NCBI GenBank assembly: GCA_020740775.1
Contig: JAHEWK010000012.1
Span: 806,001-870,000 of the forward strand
DNA length: 64,000 nt
Direction of reading: 5' to 3'
Source of the DNA: Ilyonectria destructans
Taxonomy: Eukaryota; Ascomycota; Sordariomycetes; Hypocreales; Nectriaceae
Shown here: positions 21,845-33,928 of the stretch, one piece after another
How positions within the stretch are numbered: position 1 is the stretch's first letter
Layout: every line of letters starts with the position of its first letter
The notes under the pieces: model-generated
Database searches by the model: none
The model's input: the letters and a program-made list of their open reading frames with translations, nothing else
What the model was told of the DNA's origin: nothing
Position numbers and translations under genes: made by a program

Positions 21845-23784
21845 TCACGCCTCCACATGCTTCTCTTTCCACTCGTCCACCAAGCCCCGGTAGTCTTCCG
21901 GCCCGTACGGGTCCGTGGCCTCGGCCGCCATGCCGCCGCCCTTGCGATACTTGTTGAGCCCCATGTCCGTCAGCAGCAGGTCCAGGTACGGCACCGCGTC
22001 GAAGATGAAGTCCGGGTACTTGTGGCCGTAGCCGGCGGGGTATCGCCACTTGCAGAACCGGCTGTGGAGGACCGCCTCGTGCTGGAACGTGGCCACCTCC
22101 TCGGGGGAGGGCGTGCCGCTCGGCAGGTTTGCGATCTTGCCGTCGAAGTAGGCGTTGATCCAGAGGGACTGCGCGTGTGCAATTGTCGACACCGTGATGT
22201 TCATCAGGATGCCCGCAAACGCCACGTCCCGCGTCGCCAGGAACTTGGTTGAGGGCGGCGCCATGAAGTGGTACAGCGTGTAAGGCGTCAGCGGCGTTGA
22301 TGGGGTGATGGCATCTTTGCTCGACACTCCCTTGTTGTCCAGCAGCGGCTCGTACTTTGCGTTCTGTACCGGCTGGTCCTTGAGCCGGGGGAACCGGTCC
22401 AGGATCTCCTTGTCGATCTTGTCCACCAGCTCCTGCGGCGGGAACGACGTGGCGGACGGGGTGTGAGGGATGCCTAGCTCGTTGGCGATGCCCTCGGGCA
22501 GGAACTTGATAGGAGGCACATGCTTCCAACCGGTCGAGCAGCACATCAGGTCTGTCTCCAGCGTGGTGCCGTCTGAGAGGTGCACCTTGCGCTCCGAGAG
22601 GCCGTTGATGTCGGCGATGTGCACCTTGACGGTGCCGTTCTTGACCAGCTCGAAGAAGTCGGTCTCGTAGTTGAGGATGGACAGGCCGGACGCTATGCCG
22701 AAGGCCTGGCTCCATGGCTTGAGCTTGGCCGTCTCCGGGTGGGCATCGAACTGGTTGAGCGCGACGACATCGCTGCCCAGGATGTTCCAGAACTGGTTGA
22801 CGAGGGCGCGGCCGATGGCGCTTCCGTGATACCAGCTGCGCGTCGTCACGTAGCCATCGGCGTCACCCCAACTGCATGGGCTGAACCAGGTGAGCATGCG
22901 GGTGTGCACCAGCTTCTCGAGCCACTTCTTGAGCGGCGTGACGTAGGGGGGAGCCATCCAGACGGGGCCATGGCCGGTTTCTACGGCCTTGTTAGCTGGT
23001 CGAGTTCGCCCGTGTCAAGACTTCAGCCATTGCTCACCTCGGATGACCCAGTTCACCTCGATGCCCTTGATGGCATACTGGTAGACAAGATCCCACGCCG
23101 TCTTGGTACCTCCAAAGACGGTCACGGACTTGGCAGTCTCAAGAGTTTCGGCGTAGTCGAGAAAGTCCTTGCCGTGGAATAGGGGAGCGCCAAACTGCTC
23201 CTGGCCCTCGAAAGTGGGCAGGAAAGCCTCAGACGTAAGACCCGTCGCCACGACAAGCCTCTTGGCCGCGATCTTGACCTCCTTGTCGGCTTTGACATCA
23301 CGGGCCGTGATGATCCAGCCCCCGAGCTCCTGGTGCTCGGCCGACTCGACCTTGTGCTCGAAGCGGATCTTGTCATGAATGTCAAACTTCTCGGCGTACT
23401 TGTTCAGGTACTCGTGCACCACCGCTCCCGGAATATGCTGGCCCGGCTGCACGCCAAAGACCTCCGGGTCCATAGGGAAGTCTGGGTACTCATAAGTTCC
23501 GAGCATGTTATTGCTCTTGAGCCCCGGGTATAGTCGGTGCGCCGCCCAGGTGCCACCCGCGGTGGCCGAGGAGTCCAGGATGGCCACTGACTCCTCCGGG
23601 TGAAGCTGGTGACGTGCCTTTGCGGCCGCAAGACCGGCCCAACCTACACGTTGACGGGTTAGTTCCGGTGCTACTTTCTCGCCCGGAGATTCATCGACGG
23701 TGGTGAATTCGACGAGTCACAAAGGGCAGAGGGACGCGAGTCAAGCTTACCGGCACCAATAACCACGAAGTCAATGTTTTCCAT
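21845..23784 (-). CDS. FAD-dependent monooxygenase (flavin-containing/Baeyer-Villiger-like)
   Basis: Three exons (23784-23751, 23643-23038, 22980-21845) give 591 residues. The first exon is only 34 bases, and splicing completes the FAD-binding motif VVIGAGWAGLAAAKA (residues 7-21). Other motifs: GGTWAAHRLYPG (about 41-52), a typical flavoprotein monooxygenase signature, VVATGL (about 142-147), and a second dinucleotide-binding segment VTVFGGTKTAWD (about 185-196), where GGTKTA replaces the usual GxGxxG/A. FEGQEQFGAPLFHG (about 156-169) sits where the Baeyer-Villiger/FMO fingerprint is expected but is not an exact match. Such enzymes use FAD, NADPH and O2 to oxygenate small molecules, often in detoxification or secondary metabolism. 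No polyketide, peptide or terpene synthase lies nearby, so a cluster role is unsupported. The substrate cannot be read from sequence. Confidence 0.9.
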
Positions 23785-26272
23785 CTTTGATCAGCACTGC
23801 CAACTTCCCAGCGGGTTCAAGGGCGAAACGAAACGAAACGACTGCAGCTCGACGGAAGGATGCAGCTGATCGGAGCTTTAAAGGCCAGCCAGAAAATGGC
23901 GCCTGCCATCTTGACAGCTTGGTTCGTTTCACGTGTTTAGCCGACTGGGATCCCTCACGAGTTGGCGTCTGCTAGAAGGCCCCTTCGTGCATCTCTCGAG
24001 TCTCGTCCCCCTCGACTAGGGCAACATGCGCATGCAGTACCTCGAACTCGACTGGCTGAGGCGCGCCCTGCATCGGGCCCAACCTGTTCCTGTACTTGGT
24101 CTCCCAGCCGGTTGCCCGGTTCTGCGGCTACTCGTGCAGCTGTTCCGGGAGCGAGGGTCTTCCGGAGGCTAGACAGGGGGCCAAAACGCTCCGGCGGGCA
24201 CAACCGAGCCCCCGTCGACGGTGGTCCTTGGTGTTGACCCTCTCTAGACGCTATGAGGACGCTGGACTGCCCCTTGAGCTGAGGCTGAGAGCTGGGAATG
24301 GGCTAGCTTGTTGAAGCTGCTGCGACAATGTGGGTGACGCATATCGCATGCGAGTACGTATGCCCTCGAAAATAGACAAGCGGCATAGGCGCGGATGTGG
24401 GTTGGCGAGATATAATCGCTTGAGGGAGGGATGGCTCCATTCTTTCCGGATGAATGCCCCGCCGACAAGGGTTGTCGTTACATGAGGTGATTTATGATCT
24501 CGACTTTAAGAGAGCAAGATGGATGTAAAAAGCAATTCGTTCGGAGCAATATGCCCGTCTATTACAAGCGGCAAATACCATACTCTGATGGTAAGTATAG
24601 CACTGTGATGTTGTACTGGATATCTGCGTCGTGTCGTTTGCCATTCCCCGTGCCGGTCTCACAACACCAAATTGCTCCACCTGACGACAGACCAAACCTA
24701 GAGGCACGGGCCTCAACTCCCAATGGCCTGACTTCAGCGAGAAGTGAGCACGCTGCCTCGATGATGTGACCTGGATAGGGGCAGTTTCAGTGTTTCAGTG
24801 ACAGTTGAGGGTAGCATCGTGGGGCCGCTATTAAGGCACTAAGAGCCTGTTGGTGCAGTCCATGACTTGGTTCAATGGGCCGGCCTCACGGGTGAATGCC
24901 GGGGTCGGGTAGCGGATAAGTATTCTGGGTCCCCTGGTACAGCACAGCTTTCCAAGAGCTCCAAGTTAGAATGTGGGTGGCCAAGCTTGTCCTGGCTAGA
25001 CTGCCGACTTGGAGTATTGACGGCGGGAGATTCCGGCCACATTCCACCAGCTGCAAGGACCGTGTCGCAATGGCGAACTGACTGCTTCCATACACGTGCC
25101 TTGTCCCCGGTCGATGATCGATGCTTAATAGGAGCCAGAGCTCCAAGCCAACGGGATCAAGTGCCGTTGCTTGCATTGCAAGGATACAAGACCCATGCCA
25201 TATGTCACTTACCACATTCTGACCTCGACCAGTTAAAGGGGCCAACGATCATCTATTTGCGATCCATGTCCTCTTGGCATGAAGCTGACGTCGCCCCCAA
25301 TTCTGGCTTCGGTCGAATTGAATGTACCATTGAAATCTATATATCATGAATGAAGCCTCGAGGTGAGCATCGAGGCTTGGTCCTCCAGGAAACACCAATC
25401 AAGCCCCAACGTCCCGGGCCGTGGTTTTCCCAAGACGGGTTGTTAGTCTCCCGTCACTTTGGCCAATATCAAGCTCGCTCTGCTCTCCACCCGTGCTAAT
25501 TTCTACATATATGCCGTACCTAACAGTCCCTTGAAGAAATTGGTCTTATCTGTTGCCCCTCTGGATAAGGACCTGCCTGCCGAGTCAGGGGGCCTTGAGT
25601 CTAGTTTTGTATCAAGCTCGCCAAGTTCGGGATAGTACGTGGACCTAGAGTCCAAGTGCGTCCGTGAACCTAGAGACGGAATACGATTAGGACATGTCTC
25701 AACTCTCCAAAAGGTGCGATTGGAGAACGCCGAATGCCTCAAATGGCCCGGACCCCCTATCTAATACTTTGCCAACCTTGTGGATAGAATGGTCTGCCGT
25801 TTAGCCACGCTCATAGCGCTCTAATAGCAGATGTCACCGGCCACGAGTCAGGGATGACACTAATTATGAACCTAGGTCCCAACTCCAGAACTTGGGTGGC
25901 GAACTCGTGGCCTGGAACTCCGCCAATCCCAAGCGCGTGGCCTTGCCCTTATGAGGATCCTATGCCGACATACCTGCATCCATGGCGGCCGATAGCCCGC
26001 ACATAGCGATGACGACCGGCCTGGGATAGAGTTTCTCAATGCAGCGCGCTACAATCTTTGAAGATCGACGACTCGGAGATCTGCGTGTCAGATGGGTAGC
26101 CCCGTAGATTAGACCAGTAGATTAGCCCAAGCATGCTGAAGAACTTCCTAGTAGTCTCAGTCCGGTTTTCTTTTTAACTTGTCGCATTCCCCCCTGTCTG
26201 GTGCCTTGCGACCTCATGCCTTTTCTGACGTTTTATGTCGCATGGACTTGAGTGCCTATCTTCAAGGCCAAG
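23785..26272. other. Intergenic region between divergent genes
   Basis: 2.5 kb between the monooxygenase start (minus) and the rhodopsin-domain gene start (plus). It holds both promoters and a three-copy cgaaa repeat at about 23824-23841. Open frames such as 24867-25349 have no recognisable domain. I see no RNA gene. Confidence 0.6.
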
Positions 26273-27654
26273 ATGAGCGGCTTCACCATCGAGGCCTTCA
26301 CTCTGCTGGGGGTCGGCTTGAGCATCCTCGCTCTTCGAGTATACGCGCGGATTAACGCTGTGGGGATTCGCGGCCTCGAATGGGATGACCACTTTATGGT
26401 TTTCGCAGCGGTAAGAACACCTCTCTTCGGCGCATGACTGGCTTCGCATTTCTGACATGGTCGATTCGCAGATCCTATACACCGCGGAAACGACGCTAGC
26501 GTACTCGGTCGGAGCTTACTGGCATGGCTTGGCCAACAATGCCATGACAGACGCGGAGAGGGAAGCGTTGGATCCGAGTAGCTACGAATATATGTTGCGG
26601 GTCAACGGGTCCAAGACGCAGGTTGCGGGATGGGCTGTCTACGTCACCCTGCTCTGGACGCTCAAGGCAGCCATGTGCACATTCTACCTACGACTGACAG
26701 AAGGTTTGGAGAACTACAGATCACGGATCTATGCTGGGTTTGTCCTGATATTTTTGACTTGGATTATTGTTCTCCTTTCCGTATTGTTGGGCTGCCGGCC
26801 GCTCCACAACTACTGGCAGATCAACCCGGACCCAGGGAGTAAGTTGTGCCCTCCTGATCGATAGGACTCGGCTAATCACTTGCAATTTAGACAGCTGCCA
26901 ACCAGCAATCTCCAAGATCAACCTTTTTGTCACGGTCGTTCTTAATGGAGCGACCGACGCCTATCTGTTGTCAATCCCGCTTCCTATGCTTTGGTCAGTG
27001 CGGCTTCCAGTGCCTAAGAAGCTTGGTTTGATAGCGCTCTTCTCCGGCGGCATCTTCGTCATTACTGCGGGGACATTACGATGCGTCTTGATTTTGACAG
27101 TGAGTATTTCCTTAGCTTCCTTTCTGTAATAGTGTAGCTGACTGGCGGTCCAGAATCCGGTGAAAGGTGCCGAACAGGCAGGTTATTGGGCAGTGCGGGA
27201 GACGTTTGTGGCAGTAGTGACGACGAATCTGCCCGTCGTATTCCCATTCATTCGAAGAAAGTTGATTCCCATCCTCGGATCCCTTTCCTCGACAGCACGA
27301 TCAGGCGATGCGACGACGAAGCGAGGAGTGAATCCGATGCCAGGATCGATACGGCTGGATGATATACCAACGGGAAACGCAAGCATGGGAAGCAATGGGG
27401 GGTTCCGGAAAAGGGGAGCATCAATCTCGCAGTATCCAATAGGCTCAGATAACGACAGCGACGGGTCTCTCCATATGGTAGGGATCCGGAAAGATACGGA
27501 TGTGGAAATCGTTTCAGAGGGACGAAGAAGCAACTCTGCGACGCCAGATCCGAACCGAGACCTGGCTACGGCCTTGTACGGGCAGCCCGGAGTAAGAGGA
27601 ACGGCGGATGTGCAACTGGGGAATTGGAACGAGAGGACAAAGATGCCGCTTTGA
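26273..27654 (+). CDS. Fungal rhodopsin-domain integral membrane protein (PTH11-like)
   Basis: Four exons (26273-26410, 26472-26838, 26891-27099, 27154-27654) give 404 residues. Introns are 52-61 bp with good GT...AG ends, and all joins keep frame. The N-terminal 280 residues hold seven hydrophobic segments, beginning FTLLGVGLSILALRVYAR and ending around FVAVVTTNLPVVFPFIRRK. The family-typical features are visible: WDDHFM after helix 1, a Cys at the end of helix 4 (LLGCRPLHNYW), CQPAISK, and ATDAYLLSIPLPMLW in helix 6. The tail (about 120 residues) is hydrophilic, Ser/Gly-rich and probably cytosolic. These proteins are widespread in Pezizomycotina; some PTH11-type members take part in surface sensing, but most have no known ligand. 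This one lacks an N-terminal CFEM domain. Confidence 0.88.
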
Positions 27655-29917
27655 GACGATAGGGAGTTTCAATAGCGAAAGTAATATAACGGCGGCGATA
27701 ACAAGATGATGAGATAATGAGGATATTGCGAACGTGACTACGGGCTGGTGTGGTGATTGATTTGTCAGGGGTGCATCAATCCTATCACGAGTGCATGCGA
27801 TAAACTACCAATGACATCCATTCCTGCGCATTTAGAATACTACGTATCTTAGTAGGCGAGTAGAGAATCCGGCTGTGAACGCGGAGGAAGGAACAAGAGT
27901 ATTGCTATTTGCACACATAACTGCAGGCCTCAATCCTCCTGGAAGTTATCTATTAGCCTAATAAAGAAGCTTAGGAAATAAATTCCAGCATCTATCTCTT
28001 ATCGATTATCTTTATTGGATTTGTAAACAAAGGTAGGCTTAAGGTTTAAGAATCCCGGGATATCCTTTCACTGTGCATGCTAGGTACATTAGTTTGCCTG
28101 AGGTTTAGCTCAAGGGACTTGTAGATGTGTGCGATAGCAAGACGCATGTTTGCGAATGGCAATACTTAGGAACTATTAGGTACAATGGACGATGGCTTGC
28201 CGTGTCTTCCATTCTGGCGTCTAGGATGTGCGCGTATTTGACTATCTGTAATGTCTACTCCGCAGTTGTTCGCCGACTCGCATCACGGGGATTTGGAATC
28301 GGCTCTCGGGTTTAAATATCCGCATGGATGCATGCCTGTCAATCTCACAGTAGCCGGCCCGATGCAGCAGGAGTGGCAGGGGTTCTCCTCATTTACCCGG
28401 TGGATGAATGATGGGGAACATTGTGGCGGGCCATGGGCATCAGCGTGGGGGAATCTGATTGGCAATGATTCATGTCTCAAGGTGTGACGTTTATGCAAGT
28501 GGTTAGGTACCTAGTTGTGGTGAGCGAGGGAAATGGAGCGAGAGGCTGGGAAGGAAAAGAAATACATAGGTGCTCCCTACCACATATGGCGATCTGTCTC
28601 TCCCACCTTGTCATCAACCACCCACTTTCACAGGGAAGCAGCCCACCCACGAACCAGGGTGCGGGCGAATTTGTCAAAGACGAGCCAACCACGGCTGGTG
28701 TTTTCAGTTAAGGCCTCTCCTCCCCTGGCGCCGTCTCAACCTTATCAGCCACCCCGCGGACCAGCCTGCCGCTTGCTTGCGGGGGAGACACGGCCACCGC
28801 CACTCATCCTCTTGGAAGCCCCTCCAAACCCCAACCCACCGTCCCATTCTGACGTGGCTGGCCGGGAACAACGGGCGGGGATTCCTCGAAATTTGTCGTC
28901 GCGCCAGAGAGATGGAGAGCCTGCGGTGCTTACAGCTTACAGGCAAGCCAGCTGGCCGTCCTTCGCTGGTTGGCGTTGGGCTCTCAGGCCTCGAATGCTA
29001 AGATGGGCGGAGGGGCCGCCCAGCCCTTGGCACCGTATAAGAAGCTCTTGGCAAGCGGCATCTTGGGTCGGGCGGTGGCGCGGATGGCCGGGGGGACGGG
29101 ACAGAAGGGCGGAAGGTGCGAGTGTGAGCCTGCGAATGCGCGAAAGAGCGAACGAGCGAACGAGACGCTGCTGCTGACAGGCTGGCACGCCCAAGGAAGG
29201 AACGGATGTGGGTTTTGCGGTTTTGGCTTCTGGGGGCATGGTTTCCCCTTCCTTTTGCTGAGCGCTTTTGGCCCGCTTCCTCGATCCTACACACTTCTCC
29301 ATCCCGTCTCCTCCCCAGTTCGCCACCTCGCCAGTCTTCCGGTTTCATTCTGCATTGTGCAGCATTGTCCCCTCGCAGACGCAGATCCTGATTCCTTCAG
29401 CCCATGGCCTGCTAACTTGATTGATTTCGCGGGGATGAGGCTGCCGCTCAACTCTTCGTTTCTACACCTGTGTCGCTTTCGCCGTCACTCTCGCTGTGCT
29501 TCCCGGTGCTGCTGACCTCCGCCCGCCCCGGCGAGTCGCGTGCTGGTGCTACGCTACGCTAAAACGATCCAACTTGCTGCACCCACTCGACGTTCGCCCA
29601 CCAGTACTGTGCTGGTATTGGGCTGCACCTCGTGCTGAACGGACACTTTCTGCACCGACTTTCCATCGCGGTCATTGTCGATCCCGACACATTGCCCGCA
29701 ATCCATCACCTACCCCGAAGTCCGTCGGATCGGCCGGAACATCCGATTCTCTCCACTTGGACATCTGGTGCGGGTTTTGATTCTTCCTTGTCGACCATCA
29801 CCAACACCTGTGAGCCTAAGACAGGATAACTTATCTCGCACCGGTCGTTCGCTTGCTCGAATTATCCCAGGTTATCCCATTGGTTGTCGGTACTGCTTAA
29901 CCTCATAATTAAGCATA
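27655..29917. other. Intergenic region with a small AT-rich patch
   Basis: 27840-28130 is noticeably AT-rich (runs such as cctaataaagaagcttagg), consistent with a 3' flank or decayed repeat. 28500-29900 is GC- and pyrimidine-rich and probably holds the promoter and leader of the small membrane protein gene at 29918. No supported gene. Confidence 0.55.
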
Positions 29918-30424
29918 ATGGACACCACGACCAGTTGGTTCCTCGTGCCCCGCGGCGATCACTCATCATCGCCCGAGGGTGACGGGCAGTCGTCCTCATC
30001 AAGAGCCACTGAGGATCTCTACGGGAATACGGATACCCTTGCCGGTGATTTGTTCCAAGACAAGTTTATGACGCTTGCTCGCGGCGGTTCAAATGGCGAA
30101 AAGATTATGCGTGGCTTTCTCATCGGAGTAGCTGTGGGGCTCATCGTCGCCTGCTTCGTTTGCTGCTGGTATCCTTGTTGCCGGCGAGATCGCCGACGAC
30201 GGCGAGGACCACGACGACCGCCAGTATCAGAGGAAGAGCAAGAGTCAGCGAGTAGCACGACGCCGCCGGATGACCCAGCTACTGCACCGGTCACTACACC
30301 TGCTGATGCGCCGACTTCCACACCTGCACCAGCTTCTACACCTGCCGCTGCGCCAGTTGCCACACCTGCTGTTGTGCCAGTCTCTATACCGGCTCCCACA
30401 CCAGCTCCTGTACCGCCTTCCTAG
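29918..30424 (+). CDS. Small single-pass membrane protein with Thr/Pro/Ala-rich tail
   Basis: A 168-residue single-exon frame. Residues 1-60 are hydrophilic and Ser-rich without a signal peptide. One hydrophobic helix (about 66-84, GFLIGVAVGLIVACFVCCW) is followed by YPCC and a dense basic cluster (RRDRRRRRGPRR). The positive-inside rule puts the C-terminus in the cytosol. The Cys residues at the membrane face could be palmitoylated (inference). The last 60 residues are imperfect short repeats rich in Thr, Pro and Ala, encoded by repeated acacctgc-like units. I do not recognise the family. Support is moderate: topology is coherent and the ATG is the first in frame, but a Pro/Thr tail can arise from simple-sequence DNA. 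Confidence 0.55.
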   Translation: MDTTTSWFLVPRGDHSSSPEGDGQSSSSRATEDLYGNTDTLAGDLFQDKFMTLARGGSNGEKIMRGFLIGVAVGLIVACFVCCWYPCCRRDRRRRRGPRRPPVSEEEQESASSTTPPDDPATAPVTTPADAPTSTPAPASTPAAAPVATPAVVPVSIPAPTPAPVPPS

Positions 30425-32129
30425 GCTACCGATAAAAGGCTTCTCTTTGACAGTGACGAGACGAAAGAAGGGGCTAGCCATTTTCACGAAAAGAACAGGC
30501 AAGGGCACGGCGAATGCTTGTTGGAAATTACTACAAGACGATACGACATGAGATTATGCAGCTGGATGCTTGTGACGATACAATGCTTCATGATGTATCG
30601 TTGTCTCTAAGAGGCATTGAGTTCACATGGACCAATGGCCATGAACTCGACTCAAAAGCCGGCAGGGTGAGCGAGGGACCGGATGGGCGCTCGATATCCT
30701 TGAAAGAGGCGAGAAACGACCCGTTCGACACGATGACGGATCCGAGTGTGGAACATAGGCTCGCGGGATTCTGGTTCGCATATCTGGAAGACGACGATTG
30801 TTATGACACACAATATTCGGCCGGGCAATTCATTGTACGACATGTGCTCAATGTCGCGGTTTGGGGAATTATGGTAAGCATGACGAATAGAGGACAGAGG
30901 ATATGCGACCTAGGCTACAGAGTTGTCGCATGGGTAGGGTGGGCTTGGATAGTGTTTCCTGGGATATGTCTAAGCGAGAGTCATGGTTTGATGAAACGGC
31001 GTTCTGGGATTGCTTGGAGGTTTATGCCTCGCCATGAAAAGCCCTGAGAGGAGCTAACCTGGGGTTGGAGCCTCGTACACATGCATAGTTGGACATGTAA
31101 GAAATAGAGATGCAAACAACTGCAACCGAAACATAGCGTGGAGCGAGGAGACGATACGAGAGATAGAAAGGGAAGAGATTGATATATCTCGCCTCGTCAG
31201 ACAAAAAATGATTTTAGAGGCACAGCCTTAGACTTAGCTCGTATTGACTCGACTGGAACCCCAAGACCCATGCTCTGCTGAAGTTTTTGAACTGAAATGG
31301 AGATTGCCAAGTGAAACATGGTTGAATGAATAAGCATACCCGCTCGATACGGAACTTAATCGACTTGGAACATCTCATGGCTGACGCGGACCAAGAGGCT
31401 CGGGGCACGAATGCGAGTGCGATTGGACGCGTATTGCGTCGACGTTGACATCTTGGCGAGAAAGGTCCAATGTGACTGGTCGGGTCGCCATCAATCGAGT
31501 GCGATGGTAACGGAAATAGAACCGTAATGGACGGGGGAATTCGACATAGCCTCCTCCATGCCGGGCCGGGTGTGGCGCAGACGACGCACGTTTCATGGTT
31601 CATGACGTTTGCATGCGAACCGCCAAAGGATTAGTGCTAAGGCAGCGTGCCGTGACCCGGTATAAACGCGTGCAAGTACCGCAGAGAAGTCGCTGGCAAG
31701 AAAGAAATCATTTCGAGGACATTGATTGCAGAGCCGAATCCCCATTGTCGCATCTCTTGCCTATTTTCCCATTATTTTTCTTCTCTCTCACTCATTGAGG
31801 CGCCTGCCACATTCCGTCGTGTGATCGAGCGCCAAGCCTCCTCTGCAGGTGCGCGTCCCAGCGGTTCAGCCCCGAGATCCGCCTCGTTCCGCCCCCGCCA
31901 CCAGGCCCCAAGCTGCCTCTTCCTTCTTCTCAACCTCAGCTCCGTATTGATAACGAGGAAATCGCTCGCTTCTCTTGCCTTCAGTTCCTGCATATTTTAC
32001 CCTCGCCTTCTCTTGCAAGATCCGGGACGCACGCGAGCCGACACCAAACGTTACTTTGTCCCACCCGCCCGCCGCGAACTGTACACACTCCCACAGAGCT
32101 CCCCCGCCAAGGGTCACATCGTCGGCGCC
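30425..32129. other. Intergenic region with one unassigned open frame
   Basis: Contains an ATG-started frame at 30514-31047 (177 codons) just after the small membrane protein gene. It has hydrophobic and acidic patches but no family I recognise, and it may simply be 3' UTR. From about 31630 the sequence becomes pyrimidine-rich and probably forms the promoter and leader of the gene at 32130. Nothing else is supported. Confidence 0.5.
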
Positions 32130-33593
32130 ATGCTCGACGAAAGCCTCCCCACGTACCGCTTCAAGGTGTCGTCGGAAAACCCGCTCAATACCATCCTCTA
32201 CTTCACGCACAACGGCTCCGACCCTTCGGCCGAATACCTCGTCAAGCGCCCCGCGCCATCGTCGGCCCCGAACCAGTACGCGCTCGGCCTGCTCGACCCG
32301 CAGAACGCCGCTGTCATCTACGCCGAGGTGCTACTCAAGCCCGAATGGACCCAGCCCACCCTCTCCGCGGCCGAAGTCCGCACCGGCAACGGGCCCGCGT
32401 CGCAGTCGCCCGTCACCCCGGACACGTTCGCCCTCTCGCTCTACAACCCGGACCAGAGCGTCCCTGTGAAGCTGCATACCGGCAGCTGGGGCAAGTCGGA
32501 CTCGTGGGAGTTTGAGATTCCCGAGCGCACCTTCAAACTGCCCAGCGTGAGCCGCATCGACCAGGATGCCGACCGCCCCCCAGTCTCCGAGCTCGTCCCC
32601 AAGCTCGTCTTCCGCTGGAAGCGCGATGGCCGCAAGGACATGACGTGCTACATGACGGGCAAGACTGTGGCGGGCAAGAATAGTAAGGAGCCCGATATCA
32701 CAGTGGCTTTCTTCCGGGGAAAGAACGACTCCATCTTGACCATCTACGAACCCAATATGGCCCGCGTCGAGGTCGAGGATCGCAAAGGCCTCGAGATGGC
32801 TCTCCTCCTGAGTGCCGAGGTCATTCGGGACCTATGGGTGAACCCACGCAACAACCCTTTCAACCTATCCAGCTCCGCAGCAGCGTCAAGTGGTCGCAGG
32901 CGCAACACATCACCGAGGGTTACGACTCCCCCCGGAGCAACAATGTCTGGTGCGCTAGGAAATCAGCGTCCCTCGTCGCCTCCTCGAACACAAGTCTCTC
33001 CCATCCAGATGTCTCCCGACGAGACCGCCCGCCGGCAGGCCGAGATTGAAGCAGAGACACAAAGACTCAAGGCCATGGTGGCCGAAGAGGAGCGCCAGGC
33101 TCGTGAGCGTGAGAGGGTCCAGAAGGAAGAGCGTAAGCGCGCCCAGAAGATTCAGGAGAGGGAAGAGAAGGAGCGCCGCAAGCGCGAGGCTGAGGTCGAC
33201 AAGGAGACGGAACGACTCCGCCGCGAGTTCGGTATGGAAGGTCAGGAGTACACGAGCCCGACCAGTCCGACCATCCCTGAGCCACGACTGCCTCCACGCC
33301 CCCAACCCCAACTCGGCGTCCCAGTCCCAGGGCTTCCTCCGCGTCCAGTAAGCGTCGGGCCGATGCAGATGTCCTCGTCGCAACCGTACTTTGCACCGCC
33401 CCCACAGCAGCCGCAAGCAGCTCCTAGCGGGAACAATGGCGGGGGGAAGAAACGGCATGGCCTGGGAGGCCTGTTCCAGAGCGGAGGGCCCTATGGGGGA
33501 CCGGCGGCAGCAACCGTGAGCGGATTCTTTGGTGGCCGGACAGAGGAGGACAAGCGGAAGAAGGTGCAGAAGAAACGGAGCGTGCATTTCTAA
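32130..33593 (+). CDS. Uncharacterised protein with globular N-terminal domain and charged coiled coil
   Basis: 487 residues from the ATG of MLDESLPTYRF; the frame is open further upstream (to 31722), but that part reads like translated leader. Residues 1-240 look like a folded domain: alternating beta-type segments (TYRFKVSSENPLNTILYF, LVFRWKRDG, TCYMTGKTV, ITVAFFRGKNDSILTIYEPN) followed by LEMALLLSAEVIRDLW. Residues 250-295 are a Ser/Pro-rich linker. About 296-370 is a highly charged coiled coil (EAETQRLKAMVAEEERQARE onward). The rest is Pro/Gly-rich with a basic end (KKVQKKRSVHF). It resembles single-copy, conserved but unnamed ascomycete proteins; I do not know a function. No signal peptide or TM helix is present. 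Confidence 0.8.
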   Translation: MLDESLPTYRFKVSSENPLNTILYFTHNGSDPSAEYLVKRPAPSSAPNQYALGLLDPQNAAVIYAEVLLKPEWTQPTLSAAEVRTGNGPASQSPVTPDTFALSLYNPDQSVPVKLHTGSWGKSDSWEFEIPERTFKLPSVSRIDQDADRPPVSELVPKLVFRWKRDGRKDMTCYMTGKTVAGKNSKEPDITVAFFRGKNDSILTIYEPNMARVEVEDRKGLEMALLLSAEVIRDLWVNPRNNPFNLSSSAAASSGRRRNTSPRVTTPPGATMSGALGNQRPSSPPRTQVSPIQMSPDETARRQAEIEAETQRLKAMVAEEERQARERERVQKEERKRAQKIQEREEKERRKREAEVDKETERLRREFGMEGQEYTSPTSPTIPEPRLPPRPQPQLGVPVPGLPPRPVSVGPMQMSSSQPYFAPPPQQPQAAPSGNNGGGKKRHGLGGLFQSGGPYGGPAAATVSGFFGGRTEEDKRKKVQKKRSVHF

Positions 33594-33928
33594 GCATGTT
33601 GATGGAACTGTTTTGATTGATTTTGGGACTTGACATGTTTACGTGGGTGGGGGATATACCATGGGCCATAGAAGGAAGGCCTGGGAACATATTGGGCTAC
33701 TATACGGACAGGAACACGGGAACACTGATGAAATGATGACGGTATCACAATATATTGCTTTTATTTTCTTACATGATTGTCTCTTTTGCCTCCTTTGCCT
33801 CCTTTACCTCCTTTGCCTGGGTTCACTGCAAAATGACGGATTCGCCCGGCCAGTTAAGTGCTGAAAACAGCGCCTCGTTTGACCTGGCACTTCCGTACCT
33901 CACGCATAGGCTTGAAAACTGGCTAGAT
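33594..33928. other. Intergenic 3' flank
   Basis: 3' UTR region of the preceding gene, including a small minisatellite (33785-33819). No gene. Confidence 0.6.
33785..33819. repeat. 9-bp tandem repeat tttgcctcc, nearly four copies
   Basis: Units 33785-33793 and 33794-33802 are identical, 33803-33811 has one change, and a partial fourth follows. It lies in the 3' flank of the coiled-coil protein gene. Confidence 0.85.

Noticed and set aside
21834..22715. Second long minus frame overlapping the monooxygenase C-terminal exon
   Set aside because: It is another frame of the same exon, Arg/Gly/Ala/His-rich, and carries none of the conserved residues.
21845..23784. Secondary-metabolite gene cluster around the monooxygenase
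   Set aside because: No synthase, transporter or cluster transcription factor is adjacent; the neighbours are a protease and a rhodopsin-domain protein.
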